DNA of 64,000 nt from DAOMNO01 sp035443885 (GTDB lineage: Bacteria > Planctomycetota > Phycisphaerae > Phycisphaerales > SM1A02): positions 62,001-126,000 of the forward strand of contig DAOMNO010000003.1 in assembly GCA_035443885.1 (NCBI GenBank), read 5' to 3'. Positions 42,125 to 52,702 of this stretch are shown here, piece by piece; position 1 is the first letter of the stretch, and each line of letters starts with the position of its first letter. The notes under the pieces were generated by a model, which was not told where the DNA came from, searched no databases, and saw nothing but the letters and a program-made list of their open reading frames with translations. Position numbers and translations under genes: made by a program.

Positions 42125-45100
42125 AGTACTTGGCTTCTGGATGATGCACGATGATCGCGCTCGTAGACTGCTCCGGATCAATCTGCCAGTTCTCCGTCAG
42201 TTCGCACCCGATACGCTCCGGCTTCAGCAGGCGGAACAGCTTCTCCTGATCGCTCATATCCGGGCACGCTGGATAGCCGAACGAATAGCGGCTACCTCGA
42301 TATTTCTGCGTAAAGAGATCGCGAATCCTGGGCGAGTCGTCCCCGCCGATGCCAAGCTCCGCACGCATTCGCTTATGCCACAACTCCGCGAGAGCTTCCG
42401 CGCATTCCACACCCATGCCGTGCATGTAGAGGTATTCGGTGTATTCGTTGGCTTCGAAGAGCTTCTTCGCACGGATACTCACCTCTCGCCCCATGGTTAC
42501 GCAATGGAAGCCGACGACATCGCGCTCGCCAGATTCAACCGGCTTGAAGAAGTCGCTGATGCACAGCCGATCTCGCTTTGTCTGCCGCGGGAAGGCGAAT
42601 CGCTCCATCTCCCTCTCCTGATCGCGCGGATCGAAGATGATAAGGTCATCTCCTTCGCTCGCGCAGGGGAAGTAGCCGTACACCACCTGAGGCACGAGGA
42701 TGCCTTCATCGCGACACATCGCTTTCATGCGCTCGAAGATCGGCTCGACGACATTCTTCAAATGCGCTTCGTATGCCTCAGCGGACATCGCACCTTTCTT
42801 AAACCCCCACTGCCCACGAAACAGCGCGACCGTGTTGATGAACGGATAAATCTCGTCGAGGTCGATGGACTGAATCACGCGATCGCCCCAGAACGGCGCG
42901 ACGGGTATCTCAACCGAAGTGGACACGTTCGACCGCAACGCAACGGCTGTTTCATCCCGGCCCGCGGCGAGGCGAGAAGCCGAGCCATGCTGCACGCCGC
43001 AACCGCATGACACTTTCTGCTCCACGGCTTCGCGCTTCGTGAGCCTTGCGATGATTTCTTCATCCAGTGCAGTCAGCCGATTCTCCGCGAGATGATCGCA
43101 GATGCGCAGGCCCTCGAAGGCGTCGCGCCCGTAATAGAGTTTGCCTTTGTAGATGTTCCGTAGATGCGATTCCGCGTAATGGCGCGTGAGTGCAGCTCCG
43201 CCGAGCAGCACCGGCACCTTCAGGCCGCGCTCGTTCATTTCATGCAGGTTCTGCTCCATCACACCGACAGATTTCACCAACAGGCCGGACATGCCGATGG
43301 CGTCTGCGCCGGTTTCGTTCAGCGATTCGATGATGTGCGCAATGGGTTGCTTGATGCCGAGGTTGACGACCTGATAGCCGTTGTTGGAGAGAATGATGTC
43401 CACGAGGTTCTTGCCGATGTCGTGCACATCGCCCGCGACGGTGGCGAGGACGATCTTTGCCTTCGGCCCGCTCGACGCGCCGGCTTTCTCCATGTGCGGC
43501 TCAAGGTAGCTCACCGACTTCTTCATCACCTGCGCAGATTGCAGCACAAATGGAAGCTGCATCTTGCCGCTGCCGAAAAGCTCACCGACGACTTTCATCC
43601 CTTCCAAGAGATGCTCGTTGATGATCTCAAGCGGCGAATACTTCTTCATCGCTTCGTCGAGATGCGCTTCAAGATCGCGATCTTCGCCGTCGATGATGTG
43701 CCGCTGCAATCGCTCTTCAATGGTGAGATGCGCTGCGTCGCTCGCTGCGTTGGCTGCTTCTTCGCCCTCGGGAAAGAGACCGATGAAATGATGAAGCGGA
43801 TCGAACTCGCCGGGCATGCCTTCGGGCCGATTCTCGCCTCGACGGTCGAAGATCAACCACCGCGCCGCTTCCCAGTGTTCATCGCTGATGCGCGTGCGCG
43901 GCAGAATCTTGGATGCATGAACGATCGCCGCCGTCAGGCCGCGCTGCATCGCTTCTTCAAGAAACACGGAGTTGAGCACCGCGCGAGCTGCGGGCCGTAG
44001 GCCGAAGCTGATGTTGGAAAGCCCCAGCAGAATGCCGCAGTTGGGGAATCGCTGCGCGATCAGCCTGATGCCTTCCAACGTTTCCAGGCCGAGCCTGCGG
44101 TCCTCTTCCATGCCTGTTGCAATCGTGAACGTGAGCGGATCGAACAGCAGATCGCGTTCGTCCAGCTCCCACTTGCGCGTGAAGAGGTCGTGCATCCGCG
44201 AAGCGATTTCCAGCTTGCGCGCTGCCGTCTTCGCCATGCCCGCCTGCGGGTCTTCGTCGATGGTGAGTGCGACGCATGATGCACCGTATCGCTTGAGCAA
44301 CGGGCAGATTTCATCGAATCGCTTCTCGCCATCCTCAAGGTTGATTGAGTTGACGATGCACTTGCCGCCGGCGCGTTTCAGGCCCGCTTCAATCACATCC
44401 GCCTGCGTGGAGTCCAGCATCAGCGGCACGTTCACCTGACGGACATAACGCGAGACGACTTCCGTCATGTCTTTCACGCCGTCGCGACCGACGAAATCGA
44501 CGCAGACATCCAACAGATGCGAGCCGTCCTTGATCTCGTCGCGCGCCATCGACACGAGGCCTTCCCAGTTCTCTTCATCCAGCAATCGCTTGAACTTACG
44601 CGAACCGTTGGAGTTCGTGCGCTCCGCGATGATGAGGAACGAGTTGTCCTGCTTGTATTCAACGAAGCTGTAAAGGCTGGAGCAGCCCGGCGGCTGAGGC
44701 GTTACTTCGCGTTGCGCCGGCGCGCGCGACGCACGGAGGGACTTGACCAGCGCGCCGATGTGCTCGGGCGATGTGCCGCAGCAGCCACCGACGATGTTCA
44801 CACCGTACTCGTTCACAAATCGCATGAGCGAATCTGCGAACGGCTGCGGCTTGAGCGGAAACTCCGTCTTGCCGTTCACCAGCACAGGCAGGCCCGCATT
44901 CGGAATGACGGAAATCAACCGATCCCAATGCTTCGAGAGGTATGCCACATGCTCCGCCATCTCGACCGGGCCGGTGGCGCAGTTCAGGCCGAGACATGCA
45001 ATCGGGAACATACGCAGTGCATTGACGGCTGCGCCGATCTCCGTACCCAGCAGCATTGTGCCGGTCGTTTCAATCGTGATGCTGACGATGATCGGAATGT

Positions 45101-45665
45101 CCTCATGCGTCCTGCCCCGCTGCGCCAGCGCATCAAGACACGCATTCACCGCGCACTTGACCTGCAGAAGATCCTGACAGGTTTCGATGATGAACGCATC
45201 CGCGCCGCCGTCGATCAGACCGCGACATTGCTCGGTGTAGGAATCGAGCATCGCTTCCCACGTCGTCTGCCCCAGCGAGATGAGCTTTGTGCCGGGGCCA
45301 ATTGAACCGATCACAAAGCGAGGCTTCTCAGGCGTTGCGTAAGCGGTACACGCTTCGCGCGCAATTTCCGCTGCACGTTTGTTGACCTCATACGTCCACC
45401 CGACGATTTCATCATCGAACTCCGCGAAAACCAGTTTGTTCGCGCCAAACGTGTCAGTCTCCACCGCATCTGCGCCGGCAGCGAGAAACGATTCATGAAT
45501 CGCTCGGATGATGTCCGGTCGGCTCTTCACCAGAACATCCACGCAATTCTCCCTGCCGAGATAGTCCCCATCCACGGAAAGGTCCATGTTCTGAATGGTC
45601 GCGCCCATCGAGCCGTCGAAGACGATGACGCGGTCGCGAAGGTGTTTCAGAAAAAGGCTGGGCAT
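42114..45665 (-). CDS. metH: Cobalamin-dependent methionine synthase
   Basis: 1183 aa, complete four-module MetH that transfers a methyl group from methyltetrahydrofolate to homocysteine through cobalamin. Homocysteine-binding module ~10-310 with zinc cysteines in LNCATGP and GGCCGTSPEH; pterin module ~340-600 (VFVGRDGV-type 'DVCVDFVGRDG', 'NSINLEDGEKRFDEI'); cobalamin module ~640-890 with the histidine in DVHDIGKN and GLLVKS; S-adenosylmethionine-binding activation module from ~930 to the end. Cytosolic. TACGAT (45677-45672) ends 6 nt before the ATG and has a TTGAAG -35 at 17 bp. Confidence 0.97.
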   Translation of the reverse strand: MPSLFLKHLRDRVIVFDGSMGATIQNMDLSVDGDYLGRENCVDVLVKSRPDIIRAIHESFLAAGADAVETDTFGANKLVFAEFDDEIVGWTYEVNKRAAEIAREACTAYATPEKPRFVIGSIGPGTKLISLGQTTWEAMLDSYTEQCRGLIDGGADAFIIETCQDLLQVKCAVNACLDALAQRGRTHEDIPIIVSITIETTGTMLLGTEIGAAVNALRMFPIACLGLNCATGPVEMAEHVAYLSKHWDRLISVIPNAGLPVLVNGKTEFPLKPQPFADSLMRFVNEYGVNIVGGCCGTSPEHIGALVKSLRASRAPAQREVTPQPPGCSSLYSFVEYKQDNSFLIIAERTNSNGSRKFKRLLDEENWEGLVSMARDEIKDGSHLLDVCVDFVGRDGVKDMTEVVSRYVRQVNVPLMLDSTQADVIEAGLKRAGGKCIVNSINLEDGEKRFDEICPLLKRYGASCVALTIDEDPQAGMAKTAARKLEIASRMHDLFTRKWELDERDLLFDPLTFTIATGMEEDRRLGLETLEGIRLIAQRFPNCGILLGLSNISFGLRPAARAVLNSVFLEEAMQRGLTAAIVHASKILPRTRISDEHWEAARWLIFDRRGENRPEGMPGEFDPLHHFIGLFPEGEEAANAASDAAHLTIEERLQRHIIDGEDRDLEAHLDEAMKKYSPLEIINEHLLEGMKVVGELFGSGKMQLPFVLQSAQVMKKSVSYLEPHMEKAGASSGPKAKIVLATVAGDVHDIGKNLVDIILSNNGYQVVNLGIKQPIAHIIESLNETGADAIGMSGLLVKSVGVMEQNLHEMNERGLKVPVLLGGAALTRHYAESHLRNIYKGKLYYGRDAFEGLRICDHLAENRLTALDEEIIARLTKREAVEQKVSCGCGVQHGSASRLAAGRDETAVALRSNVSTSVEIPVAPFWGDRVIQSIDLDEIYPFINTVALFRGQWGFKKGAMSAEAYEAHLKNVVEPIFERMKAMCRDEGILVPQVVYGYFPCASEGDDLIIFDPRDQEREMERFAFPRQTKRDRLCISDFFKPVESGERDVVGFHCVTMGREVSIRAKKLFEANEYTEYLYMHGMGVECAEALAELWHKRMRAELGIGGDDSPRIRDLFTQKYRGSRYSFGYPACPDMSDQEKLFRLLKPERIGCELTENWQIDPEQSTSAIIVHHPEAKYFNV

Positions 45666-45671
45666 GGCGGA

Positions 45672-45700
45672 ATCGTACCCGTACCGCCCAAAGGCTTCAA
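45672..45700 (-). promoter_or_regulatory. metH: metH promoter
   Basis: On the minus strand, TTGAAG (45700-45695) and TACGAT (45677-45672), 17 bp apart, ending 6 nt before the ATG at 45665. This is the best two-element example of the leaderless promoter pattern in the window. No B12 riboswitch-like element is visible. Confidence 0.55.
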
Positions 45701-45893
45701 CCGTTCATCCGGATGAAGGGATGGACGCAACAATTGGCCTATGAATCGGTACAAGCCCAAGCCTGCCCCGCACTCGCCGCGTCGTTGCCGGGGGCATGTG
45801 GTACCTTTTCTCTTCCTCCAGCCGGGCTGTCGTTCAAGATGGCGGCTGGTGCGTAGCATGATGGCCCAACCAACGGCGGGAGACTTCGCGCAC

Positions 45894-47315
45894 ATGCGTT
45901 ATCACACCATGACACGGCTACTGCTGCTCGCGTTCACCGCATCTGCCATTGCAGCATGTCAGGCGACCGACACCGCGCCGGCTCCCAGCCCCATTTCACC
46001 AGCGACATCCGCCGACATCGACCCCGCACTCGCGCTTGCCACCTTCGATGAAGTCTGGAGCGTCATTGAGCGAACGCACTTCGACCCCACATACAACGGC
46101 GTGGATTGGCACGCAGTCCGCGAGGAGCTTCGCCCTCATGCACATCAGGCCCACACGCAGGATGAACTGCGTGCCGTGCTGCATGAGATGCTTTCCCGAC
46201 TTGGGCAGTCGCACTTCACCATTCTGCCCGCCGAAGCAACCCGCGCGATGGAAGCCAATGACGACGAGGATGCCCAGGCATCTGACGACACCAACGAATC
46301 ACCCGCATCCCGAAGACGCTCATCACGATCGGATCAGCCCGGCAGCATCGGTGCGGATATTCGTCTGATTGACAATGAAATCCTGATCGTTGCCGTCGAG
46401 CCGGATTCACCTGCTCACCACGCAGGCCTGAAACCTGGCATGAAACTGCTCGGTGTGGGCACCCGTGAGGTCTCGCGTTTGATCCAGCTCCTGCCGGATG
46501 AACTCGACCCCCGCACTCGGCAGCTTCATGCGTGGCACATGGTAACGGCAAGGCTTGCGGGCGACCCCGGCACATCGGTCGATCTTCGGCTCGAAGACGA
46601 AACCGGTGAACGAACCGTCTCTGTCTCGCGCGATCCTGAAACAGGAAACCCCATCAAATTCGGCCATCTGCCCACATTCCACGCGAAGCTCTCGCATGAG
46701 CGCATCGAATACGGCAATCGTCCCGCGTCCATCGGCGTCATCACGTTCAACATCTGGATGGTGCCGCTCTCTTCGCCATTCGCCGCTGCACTTGATGAGC
46801 TGCGCGATGCAGATGGCATCGTACTCGACCTGCGCGGCAATCCGGGCGGCGTGGCGGGCATGGCGATGGGGATCGCAGGCCACTTCCTTGATGAACGGCT
46901 TTCACTCGGCACCATGACAACGCGGGATACTGAGCTTCGCATCGTGGCGAACCCGCAGCGCGTCAACCCATCGGGCCAGCGCGTCACGCCCTACGGCGGC
47001 CCGCTCGCCATCGTCGTGGATGCGCAGACTGGCAGCACTTCTGAAATCTTCGCTGCGGGTCTGCAAGCGCTGGGCCGCGCGCGGGTATTCGGCGAGACCA
47101 CGATGGGCGCCGCCCTGCCCGCGATGATGACGCGGCTCCCGAATGGCGACACACTGATGCACGCTTTTGCCAACTTTGTTGATCCAAACGGGGAAGCCGC
47201 TGAGGGCCGCGGTGTCGTTCCAGATGAACACGTGCGGCACACGGTGGAATCGCTCCGCGCCGGACGCGACGCTCCGCTTGACGCCGCTCTCCGCTGGATT
47301 GCTTCACAACACTGA
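45894..47315 (+). CDS. S41-family peptidase, lipoprotein
   Basis: 473 aa from the ATG at 45894; GGGAGA lies about 10 nt upstream. Signal with lipobox IAACQA near residue 22, so a lipidated periplasmic protein. An N-terminal helical domain is followed by a PDZ domain ('GSIGADIRLIDNEILIVAVEPDSPAHHAGLKPGMKLLGVGTR') and the S41 core ('ILDLRGNPGG' pattern: VLDLRGNPGG; nucleophile region TGSTSEIFAAGL; GETTMGAALP). The tail-specific-protease lysine normally found after GExTxGK is alanine here (TTMGAALP), as in IRBP/Tricorn-like branches, so the mechanism is not certain. First of three exported-protein genes. Confidence 0.85.
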   Translation: MRYHTMTRLLLLAFTASAIAACQATDTAPAPSPISPATSADIDPALALATFDEVWSVIERTHFDPTYNGVDWHAVREELRPHAHQAHTQDELRAVLHEMLSRLGQSHFTILPAEATRAMEANDDEDAQASDDTNESPASRRRSSRSDQPGSIGADIRLIDNEILIVAVEPDSPAHHAGLKPGMKLLGVGTREVSRLIQLLPDELDPRTRQLHAWHMVTARLAGDPGTSVDLRLEDETGERTVSVSRDPETGNPIKFGHLPTFHAKLSHERIEYGNRPASIGVITFNIWMVPLSSPFAAALDELRDADGIVLDLRGNPGGVAGMAMGIAGHFLDERLSLGTMTTRDTELRIVANPQRVNPSGQRVTPYGGPLAIVVDAQTGSTSEIFAAGLQALGRARVFGETTMGAALPAMMTRLPNGDTLMHAFANFVDPNGEAAEGRGVVPDEHVRHTVESLRAGRDAPLDAALRWIASQH

Positions 47316-47360
47316 TTTTTCTAACGTTGCGGATATTCAACCAACCAAGAGGATTGCACC

Positions 47361-48212
47361 ATGATTCGTTACACCACACCATTCCATCGTTCAGGTCGTC
47401 TCTTTGCTGCTGCGCTTATTGCCGTACTTGCGCCAGCGGGCCTTGCCTCAGCGCAGGACACCATCAAGCCCGCAACGGATGAGACGACGGCCTATGAACC
47501 GAAGGCCATGGCGGTGCTGGCCCGACATGTTGAAGCCGTCGGTGGAGAAGAAGCCATCAAGAAGCTGCGTCATCGCACGCTCGTCGGCGAAATGGAAATC
47601 CCGCAGGCCGGGCTGAGGGGACCGCTCACCGTGATGACCAGCGCACCAAATCGGTTCCTCATGGTTCTTCAGTTCGATGGCATCGGCGAAATGAAGCAGG
47701 GTTTCGATGGCAAGACCGCGTGGAGCCTCGATCCCATGCAGGGCGGCATGGTGATGGACGGCGCACAGTTTGAACAGCTCAGGCGGCAGGCGGACTTCTA
47801 CGCTGAACTCAACCACCAGAAGAACTACAAGAGCATTCGCTACGTCGGCGAAACGACCTTCAACGATGTGAAGTGCCACGAGCTGCGCCTCACCGATAAG
47901 CTCGGCAAGGACAGCACGCACTATTACAACATGGAAACCAACCTTTTCGCCGGCATGCGATCCGACACCGAATCACCAATGGGTGCAATCACGCAGACCA
48001 CGAGAGTCCTTGAGTACAAGGAATTTGACGGCGTGCGAGTCGCCACCTCTGTGTACGTGCAGGCAATGCAGATGGAACAGCGGGTCATCGTCAAAACCGT
48101 GAGCCATGACCCCGTGGCGGACTCCACCTATGAACTGCCCGCGCAGATCAAGGCGATGCTCCCCGAAGACGCGAAGGATGAAGCCGCACCGAAGGAGCCA
48201 TCACGCAACTGA
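47361..48212 (+). CDS. LolA-like exported protein (DUF4292/outer-membrane lipoprotein-sorting-like)
   Basis: 283 aa. Signal peptide (cleavage near ASAQ, residue ~32), then a beta-rich domain typical of the LolA/LolB half-barrel group: 'AVLARHVEAVGGEEAIKKLRHRTLVGEMEI', 'FLMVLQFDGIGEMKQGFDGKTAWSLDPMQGGMVMDG', 'KCHELRLTDKLGKDSTHYYNMETNLFAGM'. The GGxxAIxKLxx-type opening is common in planctomycete paralogues. GAGGA precedes the ATG. A close paralogue follows, and an S41 protease precedes. Ligand and role not known. Confidence 0.7.
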   Translation: MIRYTTPFHRSGRLFAAALIAVLAPAGLASAQDTIKPATDETTAYEPKAMAVLARHVEAVGGEEAIKKLRHRTLVGEMEIPQAGLRGPLTVMTSAPNRFLMVLQFDGIGEMKQGFDGKTAWSLDPMQGGMVMDGAQFEQLRRQADFYAELNHQKNYKSIRYVGETTFNDVKCHELRLTDKLGKDSTHYYNMETNLFAGMRSDTESPMGAITQTTRVLEYKEFDGVRVATSVYVQAMQMEQRVIVKTVSHDPVADSTYELPAQIKAMLPEDAKDEAAPKEPSRN

Positions 48213-48386
48213 CTTTTTCAACGCCCGCACTGAATCGAACGCATGGGCGTGCGTTTCGATGCCCGGTTGCGGGTGAATCTCTTCATGAACACGCAGCAGC
48301 ATGACCGTCGTCAAGCTGCTGCACTCACCCCGAATCGCCCAGTTCACACATAGAGCCCCCAGCGAGGCGGCTGAAAGGATCACGCA

Positions 48387-49313
48387 ATGTTGTTGTCACT
48401 TACCCGTACCCGCGCCGCGTGGCTGGCGCTTGGCGCGAGCCTCGGGCTTGCTTCCGCCGCTCTCTCGATGCCGCAGATGTTCCAGGACGCGCCGAAAGAT
48501 GAAGCTCCAGCCAAGGCGGATGACGCCAAGCCGGGCGTTTCCGCAGATCTGCCCAAGGCGAAGAAGGTGATCGAGGACGCCATCGACGCGATGGGCGGCC
48601 GCGACGCCTTCAAGAGCGTGAAGTCCATGATGTTCAAGATCAACATCACCAGCCCTGCCGGCGCAGCCGCGATGGAAGGCTTCACCGCGCAGGGCGGCAA
48701 GTTCCTGCTCAAGCAGGAAATGGGCGGCATGATGATGCGCACCGGCTCAAACGGCAAAATCGGCTGGATGCATCACCCCATGGCCGGCTACGACCTGATG
48801 GACGAGGAGGACCTTCCCGATATGCAGCGGCAGGCTGAGATGCACTCCATTCTGCTTCGCCTTGACGAAGAGTTTGAGACGATGGAGACCGTCGGACGAG
48901 CCGACTTCGGCGGCAAGCCCTGCTACAAGGTGCGCATGGTGCCCAAGAACGACAAGCCCAAGGTCGAGGATGAAGATGAAGACGCCACCGAGCCGGAGCA
49001 GTTCTACTTCTTCGAGATTGAGAGCAAACTGCTCAGCGGCGTTGAAGCCACACAGGAAACACCCTTCGGTTCGATGACTTCAACCATGCGATTCGACGAG
49101 TGGAAGAAAAAGGGCGATCTGAACCTGTTCACTCGCGTTCGCTTCAGCCAGATGGGTATGGAAGCCGCCCTCAACTTTACAGAACTTGAACTGGACGTTG
49201 TGGATGACGCTATCTTCGAGTTGCCTGCTGAAGTGAAGAAGCTCGCGGAAGATCGCAAGAACGCAGAGAAGCCCGGCGAAACACCGCCCGGCGCGCCGGA
49301 ATCACGCAACTGA
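48387..49313 (+). CDS. LolA-like exported protein, paralogue
   Basis: 308 aa. Similar plan to the preceding gene: signal peptide ending near residue 29, an acidic Lys/Glu/Asp-rich segment, then VIEDAIDAMGGRDAFKSVKSMMFKI, 'GGKFLLKQEMGGMMMRTGSNGKIGWMHHPMAGYDLMDE' and a C-terminal half-barrel ('FGSMTSTMRFDEWKKKGDLNLFTRVRFSQMG'). The tail is Glu/Pro-rich like that of its neighbour (both end in -SRN). AAGGA lies 8 nt before the ATG. Tandem duplication; role unknown. Confidence 0.7.
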   Translation: MLLSLTRTRAAWLALGASLGLASAALSMPQMFQDAPKDEAPAKADDAKPGVSADLPKAKKVIEDAIDAMGGRDAFKSVKSMMFKINITSPAGAAAMEGFTAQGGKFLLKQEMGGMMMRTGSNGKIGWMHHPMAGYDLMDEEDLPDMQRQAEMHSILLRLDEEFETMETVGRADFGGKPCYKVRMVPKNDKPKVEDEDEDATEPEQFYFFEIESKLLSGVEATQETPFGSMTSTMRFDEWKKKGDLNLFTRVRFSQMGMEAALNFTELELDVVDDAIFELPAEVKKLAEDRKNAEKPGETPPGAPESRN

Positions 49314-49343
49314 GCCTGTCTGCTTCCCAATAAGTCTTGACCG

Positions 49344-49388
49344 CGAAAGGCGCGGCTGCTCATCAACGTATGATCGCCGCGCCTTTCG
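49344..49388. terminator. Long inverted repeat, candidate terminator
   Basis: A 13-base perfect inverted repeat (49344-49356 with 49376-49388) with a 19-base loop lies between the second LolA-like gene and the ABC exporter genes. It has only short T runs, so it may be a terminator or a regulatory structure. Confidence 0.45.
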
Positions 49389-49439
49389 TGCTTCCCTGCG
49401 CGTTCGTTCTTGCGATTGGTGTATCCTGAACGCCTCCCC

Positions 49440-50391
<952 letters not shown>

Positions 50392-50399
<8 letters not shown>

Positions 50400-51774
50400 C
50401 GCAACGCGCGTGGCCGCCATCGCGTGGCGGGAGTTCAAACACACCGCACTCACAAAGGCCTTCATCATCGGCACGATCATTTTTCCGCTCATCATCTGGG
50501 GCGGCATGATCGTCGTGCCCATGCTCGTCAAGCCCAGCACGACCACCGTGGAAGGCACGCTGGCGATCATCGACCCCACCGGCCTTGTCGGAGCGCCGGG
50601 CGGCGCGATGGAAATCGAACTCGACCCGGATCGCCGCTCCCGCGCGAGCATTGCAGACGTTGCATCAGGCAACGCCGACGCTGTTCAGGCTGCGGAAGCG
50701 ATTGATGAACTGGCGAAGGAAGCAGGCGGCCCGTTCGGCACGAACGTCAAACTCAACATCTCCCTCGCACACTTCAACACTCCTGAAGAACTGGAGTCGC
50801 TGCAGAATCGTGTTCGCGCGGGCGAGTACATCGGCGTGATTACGATCGACCCCAGGATTCTTGAAACGACTTCAACATCACGCCAGAACGACGGTCCGCT
50901 GCTTTCGATGTTCGTGCCCACGCAGGCGAACCCGAATCACGTTACAGCAATCGAACGCGCCGCGGGCCGTGCGGTCGTCCGCGCGCGTGTTGATCACGCC
51001 GGGCTGGAACTGGAGAATGTGCGATCGATGCTGCGCTCGCCTTCCGTGCAGACGCGCCGCTTGACCGCAGAGGGTGAAGCTGCATCAGGCCATAAGGTCC
51101 AGCAAATCCTGCCGATCGCGTTCATGATCCTGCTGTGGATCGCCTCATTCGCCAGCGGCAACTATCTGCTCACCACAACCATCGAAGAAAAATCGAACAA
51201 GGTGATGGAAGTGCTGCTGAGTGCGGTCAGCCCGCTTCAGCTCATGGCGGGGAAGATCATCGGGCAAGGGATTGTCGGGCTATTGACGATCAGTGTGTAC
51301 GCAGCGCTCGGCCTCGCTGCGCTCTCCGCTTTCGCGATGATGGACCTCATCCAGCCGATGCAGATCGTCTATCTCGCCGTGTATTTCTTCATGGCGTACT
51401 TCATGATCGCAGCGATCATGGCGTCAATCGGCAGTGCCGTCAGCGACCTGCAGGAAGCGCATGCGCTGCTGACGCCCGCCATGCTGGTGCTGATGCTGCC
51501 GATGATCCTGTTCATTCCAGTTTCACAAAACCCCAACGGCACGCTCGCCGTCGTTACGAGCTTTTTGCCGCCGCTCTCGCCATTCGTGATGATCCTTCGC
51601 GTTACTGCTGCGGAACCACCGACGACGACTCAGATCATCGCCTCCATGATCGTCGGTCTCGCAGGCGTGGTGGCAATGATCTGGATGTGCGCGAAAATCT
51701 TCCGCGTCGGCGTGCTCATGCACGGCAAGCCGCCCTCACCCGTGGAACTTCTCCGCTGGATGCGGCAGGGGTAA
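50392..51774 (+). CDS. ABC-2 type exporter permease (NatB-like)
   Basis: 460 aa. ABC-2 permease with one N-terminal helix (AFIIGTIIFPLIIWGGMIVVPM), a large exported domain of about 200 residues, and a C-terminal block of five helices (from 'QILPIAFMILLWIASFASGNYLLTTT' on). The large domain between helix 1 and the rest is the NatB/YhaP-type arrangement, placing it outside the cytoplasm. The ATG overlaps the ATPase stop by 8 bp. Substrate unknown. Confidence 0.87.
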
Positions 51775-51920
51775 GACGTGGAAACGTCAGAATCAGAACC
51801 GTCAAACGAGACCGATGGCGGCTTCGCACCACGGTTCATGCGAATTACGGTGTGCCACACGACTGGGCACTCATCAAGCGCACCGTCATCCACTTTGACG
51901 TTTGGATGTTTCTGAACTTC

Positions 51921-52463
51921 TCAGCAAGGCCCCCACGCGCCGAGCAGAAGGAGCAGGTCCTGCACATCAACTGCGCCACTGCCGTTGAGGTCTGATTCGC
52001 AGCCTTTGCACGGCCCCCATTCGCCAAGCAGGATGAGCAGGTCTTGCACATCGACTGCGCCGCTGTTGTTGAGATCCGCTGGACAGGCAGGCTCCGGAAT
52101 GATGACTGTAACTGAGCCGATCATGCCCTGCTGCCAGTGCGGCGCGCAGTAATACGGATAGCGATTATCTGGCCGGGGGTTGTCTTCCACGAAGGCCTGC
52201 GTGAACGTGAACGAGTAGGTCCACGGTGCGCTTCGCAAACCTGAGTTGAAGAGGCCGTCGAACAGTCCACCTTCACCGCTGGAGACACCGTGAATGCCTG
52301 CAACCCATACCCAGTCGATTGTGTCGCCCGCCTCGATGGTGATGTTGGCTGGCGTGTATGTATTGCCCGGGCCGACAAGCACCTGATGGACGGTGCCGCC
52401 TGCAAATACTGCGCTGCTCGCGCCCAGAACCGCCGCTGCAAGAATCGCACGAACGTGACGCAT
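51921..52463 (-). CDS. Exported cupredoxin with two C-terminal dockerin-like repeats
   Basis: 180 aa. Signal peptide 1-21 (AVFA cleavage), then a cupredoxin domain ~24-122 with likely type 1 copper ligands His58, Cys106, His109 and Met114 (in YYCAPHWQQGM). Residues 127-152 and 155-180 are two near-identical Ca-binding, dockerin type I-like repeats (DLNxSGAVDVQDLLxLLGxWGPC), each closed by Cys. Such C-terminal repeats are common in planctomycete exported proteins, where a partner-binding or anchoring role is inferred. GGAGGAG lies about 10 nt before the ATG at 52463. Likely a periplasmic or surface electron carrier. Confidence 0.85.
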   Translation of the reverse strand: MRHVRAILAAAVLGASSAVFAGGTVHQVLVGPGNTYTPANITIEAGDTIDWVWVAGIHGVSSGEGGLFDGLFNSGLRSAPWTYSFTFTQAFVEDNPRPDNRYPYYCAPHWQQGMIGSVTVIIPEPACPADLNNSGAVDVQDLLILLGEWGPCKGCESDLNGSGAVDVQDLLLLLGAWGPC

Positions 52464-52667
52464 GATGGATAACTCCTCCAAAGGGATAGGCCAAGAATCC
52501 CGCCCCAATGGGACTTTTATCCTACAACACAACCGTGCCTGAGGTCGTCACAAATACAGGAAAAATCACGACCTACGCATCCCTCGGTACGGCTTGAAAG
52601 CCCGAACTGTTGCTGCATGAACTGGGGTCTCCGCCCCCGAACCCAAATTTTTTTCTTCCCGCACGAC

Positions 52668-52702
52668 TTGACTGTGCGCACAATGATTGCATAATAGTGC
52701 AA
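52668..52702 (+). promoter_or_regulatory. arsR: arsR promoter with overlapping operator-like palindrome
   Basis: TTGACT (52668-52673) and CATAAT (52690-52695), 16 bp apart, with the ATG at 52703 only 7 nt beyond the -10. A 5-base inverted repeat TTGCA (52687-52691)/TGCAA (52698-52702) straddles the -10, where an ArsR dimer could block polymerase. Expression would then be derepressed by arsenite. Confidence 0.65.
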
